Part shown: piece after piece, positions 30,960 to 33,435 of the stretch
How positions within the stretch are numbered: position 1 is the first letter of the stretch
Layout: each line of letters starts with the position of its first letter
Assembly (NCBI GenBank): GCA_021851885.1
Contig: JAJZBS010000019.1
Coordinates: 1-33,435 of the forward strand
Direction of reading: 5' to 3'
From: Actinomycetes bacterium
Lineage (GTDB): Bacteria > Actinomycetota > Acidimicrobiia > Acidimicrobiales > JAMCQF01
DNA length: 33,435 nucleotides
Translations under genes and position numbers: made by a program
Notes under the pieces: model-generated
Databases searched by the model: none
What the model saw: only the letters and a program-made list of their open reading frames with translations
What the model was told of the DNA's origin: nothing

Positions 30960-32318
30960 ATGCTGAGCCTCGACGACCTGACGGCGCTGGTCGGCACCGG
31001 GGAGGTCGACACCGTCCTGGTCGCCTTCCCCGACCTGCAGGGGCGCCTCGTCGGCAAGCGGGTCGTCGGGCGGCACTTTCTCGACCACGTCGTCGCAGAC
31101 GGCATCGAGGCGTGCGACTACCTGCTCGCCGTCGACGTCGACATGGAGCCGCTGGACGGCTACACCTTCGCGAACTGGGACCTCGGCTACGGCGACGTCA
31201 CGGCCCGGCCTGACATGACAACCCTCCGGCTCGTCCCCTGGCTGCCGGCGACGGCCCTCGTCGTCTGCGATCTCGACGATGGTTCCGGCACCCCGATCGA
31301 GGTGTCCCCGCGCAGGATCCTCCAGCGGCAGGTCGCGCGCGCACGTGAGGCTGGTTTCGCTGTGAAATGCGGGACGGAGCTGGAGTTCTACGTCTTCGAG
31401 GACTCGTTCCGCGAAGCCGAGGAGAAAGCCTTCCGGGGCCTCGTCCCGCACTCGTCGACGATCGAGGACTATCAGATCTTCCAGACCAGCCGGGACGAGT
31501 ACTTCATCCGGGAGATCCGGAACGCGATGATCGGCGCCGGCATCCCGGTGGAGTTCTCCAAGGGTGAGGCGGGCCGGGGCCAGCACGAGATCAACGTCAC
31601 CTACGGCGGTGCGCTCGAAACGGCAGACCGCCACTGCATCTACAAGAACGGCGTCCGGGAGATCGCCGCCCTGCGCGGTCGTGCGGCAACCTTCATGGCG
31701 AAGTGGTCCATGACCGAGGTCGGCTCGTCGTGCCACGTCCACTCCAGCCTCTGGGGGGCAGGCGACGACGCGCCGGCGATGTGGGACGCCGGCGCCGAGA
31801 GCAATCTTTCGCTTGCCGCGCGGCAGTTCCTCGCCGGCCAGATCGCCGGCGCCGCCGAGCTCGGCTGGATGTACGCGCCCTACGTCAACTCCTACAAGAG
31901 GTACCAACCCGGCTCGTGGGCACCCACCGCGCTTGCGTGGGGCATCGACAACCGCACGTGCGGCTTCCGCATTGTCGGACACGGCGCCGGGCGGCGCATC
32001 GAGTGCCGCATCCCCGGCGCCGACGTGAACCCCTACCTGACCCTCGCCGCCCTGATCGCCTCGGGCCTCGCCGGCATCGAAGCCCAGCTCGATCCGGGTG
32101 AGCCGTTCGCGGGCAACGCCTACGACGCGCACGACGTCGCCCGCGTACCGGCGACGCTCGTCGAAGCCATCGCCGCATTCGAGGCGAGCGGGCTCGCCCG
32201 CTCGGCGTTCGGCGACGACGTGCACCACCACCTGCTCAACACGGCCCGCCAGGAGTGGGCGCTTTCGAATCGCGTCGTGACCGACTGGGAGCTCCGGCGC
32301 AACTTCGAGCGGATCTGA
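30960..32318 (+). CDS. Glutamine-synthetase-like gamma-glutamyl ligase (GlnA3/GlnA4/PuuA group)
   Basis: A 452-residue GS-fold ligase that would join glutamate to an amine with ATP. Metal and ATP ligands are Glu140 and Glu142 (CGTELEFYVF) and Glu203/Glu210 (KGEAGRGQHEIN). His259/His261 lie in SSCHVHSSLW where true GS has GSGMHxHQSL. Arg residues follow in CGFRIVGHGAGRRIECRIPG and GADVNPYLTLAAL. There is no adenylylation-site tyrosine motif. Divergence in the SSCHVHSSL block and linkage to a peptidase C26 and ALDH argue for a catabolic gamma-glutamyl-amine synthetase rather than GlnA. In S. coelicolor, GlnA3 acts on polyamines and GlnA4 on ethanolamine; which applies here is open. Confidence 0.9.
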   Translation: MLSLDDLTALVGTGEVDTVLVAFPDLQGRLVGKRVVGRHFLDHVVADGIEACDYLLAVDVDMEPLDGYTFANWDLGYGDVTARPDMTTLRLVPWLPATALVVCDLDDGSGTPIEVSPRRILQRQVARAREAGFAVKCGTELEFYVFEDSFREAEEKAFRGLVPHSSTIEDYQIFQTSRDEYFIREIRNAMIGAGIPVEFSKGEAGRGQHEINVTYGGALETADRHCIYKNGVREIAALRGRAATFMAKWSMTEVGSSCHVHSSLWGAGDDAPAMWDAGAESNLSLAARQFLAGQIAGAAELGWMYAPYVNSYKRYQPGSWAPTALAWGIDNRTCGFRIVGHGAGRRIECRIPGADVNPYLTLAALIASGLAGIEAQLDPGEPFAGNAYDAHDVARVPATLVEAIAAFEASGLARSAFGDDVHHHLLNTARQEWALSNRVVTDWELRRNFERI

Positions 32319-32352
32319 GCGCGGTCGCCGGGGGGTGAGGGGGCCGGCCACG

Positions 32353-33435
32353 ATGGCGAAGACGACGGATCTCGACACGCTTCGCGAGCGCTACGTGCTC
32401 GGCATCGACCTCGGGACCGGGGGGCCGAAGGTCGCCATCGTCTCCGGGAGCGGGGAGGTCGTCGACTCCGAGGCGCGCCCCAACACGATCGACGTCCTTG
32501 CCGACGGTGGCGTCCAGCAGAGCCCGGCGCAGTGGTGGTCGACGGTCTCCGACGCGGCGCGCACCTTGGTCGCCCGCGGCGCAGTCCCTGCCTCCGCCAT
32601 CGTCGCCGTCGCCTGCACCGGCCAGTGGTCGGGAACCGTCGCCGTCGACGCGGCCGGTCAACCGCTCATGGACTGCATCACCTGGATGGACTCCCGCGGC
32701 AGCGCCCCGATCGCCAAGCGCGTCGGTGGCCTTGTCCCCGTCGACGGCTACGGGCTCACCAAGGCGCTGCGGTGGATCCGGATCGCCGGCGGTGCCCCCG
32801 GGCTCTCGGGCAAGGACCCGGTCGCCCACATCCTCTTCATCCGCCAATCGCACCCTGACGTCTACGAGGCGACGGCGACGTTCCTCGAGCCGGTCGACTA
32901 CCTGAACCTTCGCCTCACCGGACGCCGCTCGGCCTCGTACGACTCGATCACCCTCCACTGGGTCACCGACAACCGCCGGATCGACAGGGTCGACTACCAC
33001 CCCACCCTCCTGCGCCTTGCCGGGCTCGACCGGGCGAAGCTCCCGGACCTCGTGCCTCCGGCGCAGGTCATCGGCACCGTCCTGCCCGACGTTGCCGCCG
33101 AGATCGGGCTGAGCCCGGACACGGTCGTCGTCACGGCGATGGGCGACGTGCATTCTGCTGCGATCGGGTCCGGGGCTGTCGCTCCGTATGCCTGCCACCT
33201 CTACATCGGCACGTCCTCGTGGCTGACGTGCCATGTCCCCTTCAAGCGGGCCAGCATCGCCAACGGCATCGCGACGATCCCCTCGGCCATCCCGGGGCGC
33301 TACATGGTGGCCGACGAGCAGGAGACCGCGGGCGGCTGCCTCACGTTCCTCGCCAACGGCATGTTCCTCGCCGACGACGAGCTCGCCGCTCGGGGCGACG
33401 ATGCGGGAGATGCCGGCGCGACTTCGGCTACACCT
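32353..33435 (+). CDS. FGGY-family carbohydrate kinase, truncated by the right edge
   Basis: 361 codons are visible, about 70 % of a usual ~500-residue FGGY kinase; the 3' end is outside. The N-terminal ATPase motif VLGIDLGTGGPKVAIVSGSG (15-34) has Gly-Pro where many members have Thr/Ser-Thr. CTGQWSGTVAVD, ITWMDSRG, LEPVDYLNLRLTGR and the hinge to the second domain with GDVHSAAIGSGAV and CHLYIGTSSWLTCH follow, as in the xylulokinase-like group. A purine-rich GTGAGGGGG precedes the ATG. It lies 34 bp after the ligase, so probably in the same transcript. The sugar or polyol phosphorylated cannot be read from sequence. Confidence 0.9.
   Translation, partial: MAKTTDLDTLRERYVLGIDLGTGGPKVAIVSGSGEVVDSEARPNTIDVLADGGVQQSPAQWWSTVSDAARTLVARGAVPASAIVAVACTGQWSGTVAVDAAGQPLMDCITWMDSRGSAPIAKRVGGLVPVDGYGLTKALRWIRIAGGAPGLSGKDPVAHILFIRQSHPDVYEATATFLEPVDYLNLRLTGRRSASYDSITLHWVTDNRRIDRVDYHPTLLRLAGLDRAKLPDLVPPAQVIGTVLPDVAAEIGLSPDTVVVTAMGDVHSAAIGSGAVAPYACHLYIGTSSWLTCHVPFKRASIANGIATIPSAIPGRYMVADEQETAGGCLTFLANGMFLADDELAARGDDAGDAGATSATP

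Noticed and set aside
30093-32378. Long minus-strand open frame extending the amidotransferase upstream across the SDR and ligase genes
   Set aside because: It is antisense to two well-identified genes. The amidotransferase domain begins at RKTPLIGV, where a strong Shine-Dalgarno and GTG are found.

Overview
The window is high-GC (close to 70 % by eye) and densely coded. It reads as an actinomycetotal chromosome. Supporting signs are two WhiB-family Fe-S regulators, a UPF0182 membrane protein beside a PDZ/Lon-like protease and a DUF2342-type zincin relative (the gene company of M. tuberculosis Rv3193c-Rv3195), a DivIVA-domain protein, a mycobacterial Sdh1-type succinate dehydrogenase, GTG starts, and promoters whose -10 box (TANNNT) lies 6-7 nt before the start codon. 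A deep lineage such as Acidimicrobiia is my inference; no rRNA is present to test it. I see no prophage, insertion sequence, CRISPR, tRNA or rRNA. No stretch over 300 bases lacks a gene.

Region A (1-13 kb) is an envelope and proteolysis neighbourhood: UPF0182 (cut by the left edge), a DivIVA-domain protein with a capsid-like Cys/His C-terminus, a PDZ + Lon-type serine protease, a head-to-head HEAT-repeat protein, MreB, an HtrA-like protein that has lost its catalytic triad, a zincin-family protein with a degenerate active site, a small unknown protein and an intact membrane-anchored HtrA protease.

Region B (13-17.6 kb) holds two convergent whiB-type genes flanking a stand-alone formiminotransferase-domain gene, then a two-gene AAA+ ATPase / VWA operon.

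Region C (17.7-23.8 kb) is a TCA-cycle island: sdhCAB, a 72-residue unknown, then mdh and icd on the other strand. Region D (23.9-27.9 kb) is a one-carbon/purine run, purN-purH-folD-metF, in which folate C1 units are made and used. Region E (27.9 kb to the right edge) is a divergent gamma-glutamylation-type catabolic cluster: aldehyde dehydrogenase and class I glutamine amidotransferase one way; SDR, glutamine-synthetase-like ligase and an FGGY kinase (cut by the right edge) the other. Four of these match the M. tuberculosis Rv2857c-Rv2860c gene set, from memory.

The most striking points are the DivIVA/capsid-motif chimera, the dead HtrA beside a live one, and a leaderless promoter signature shared by nine genes that also fixes start codons.
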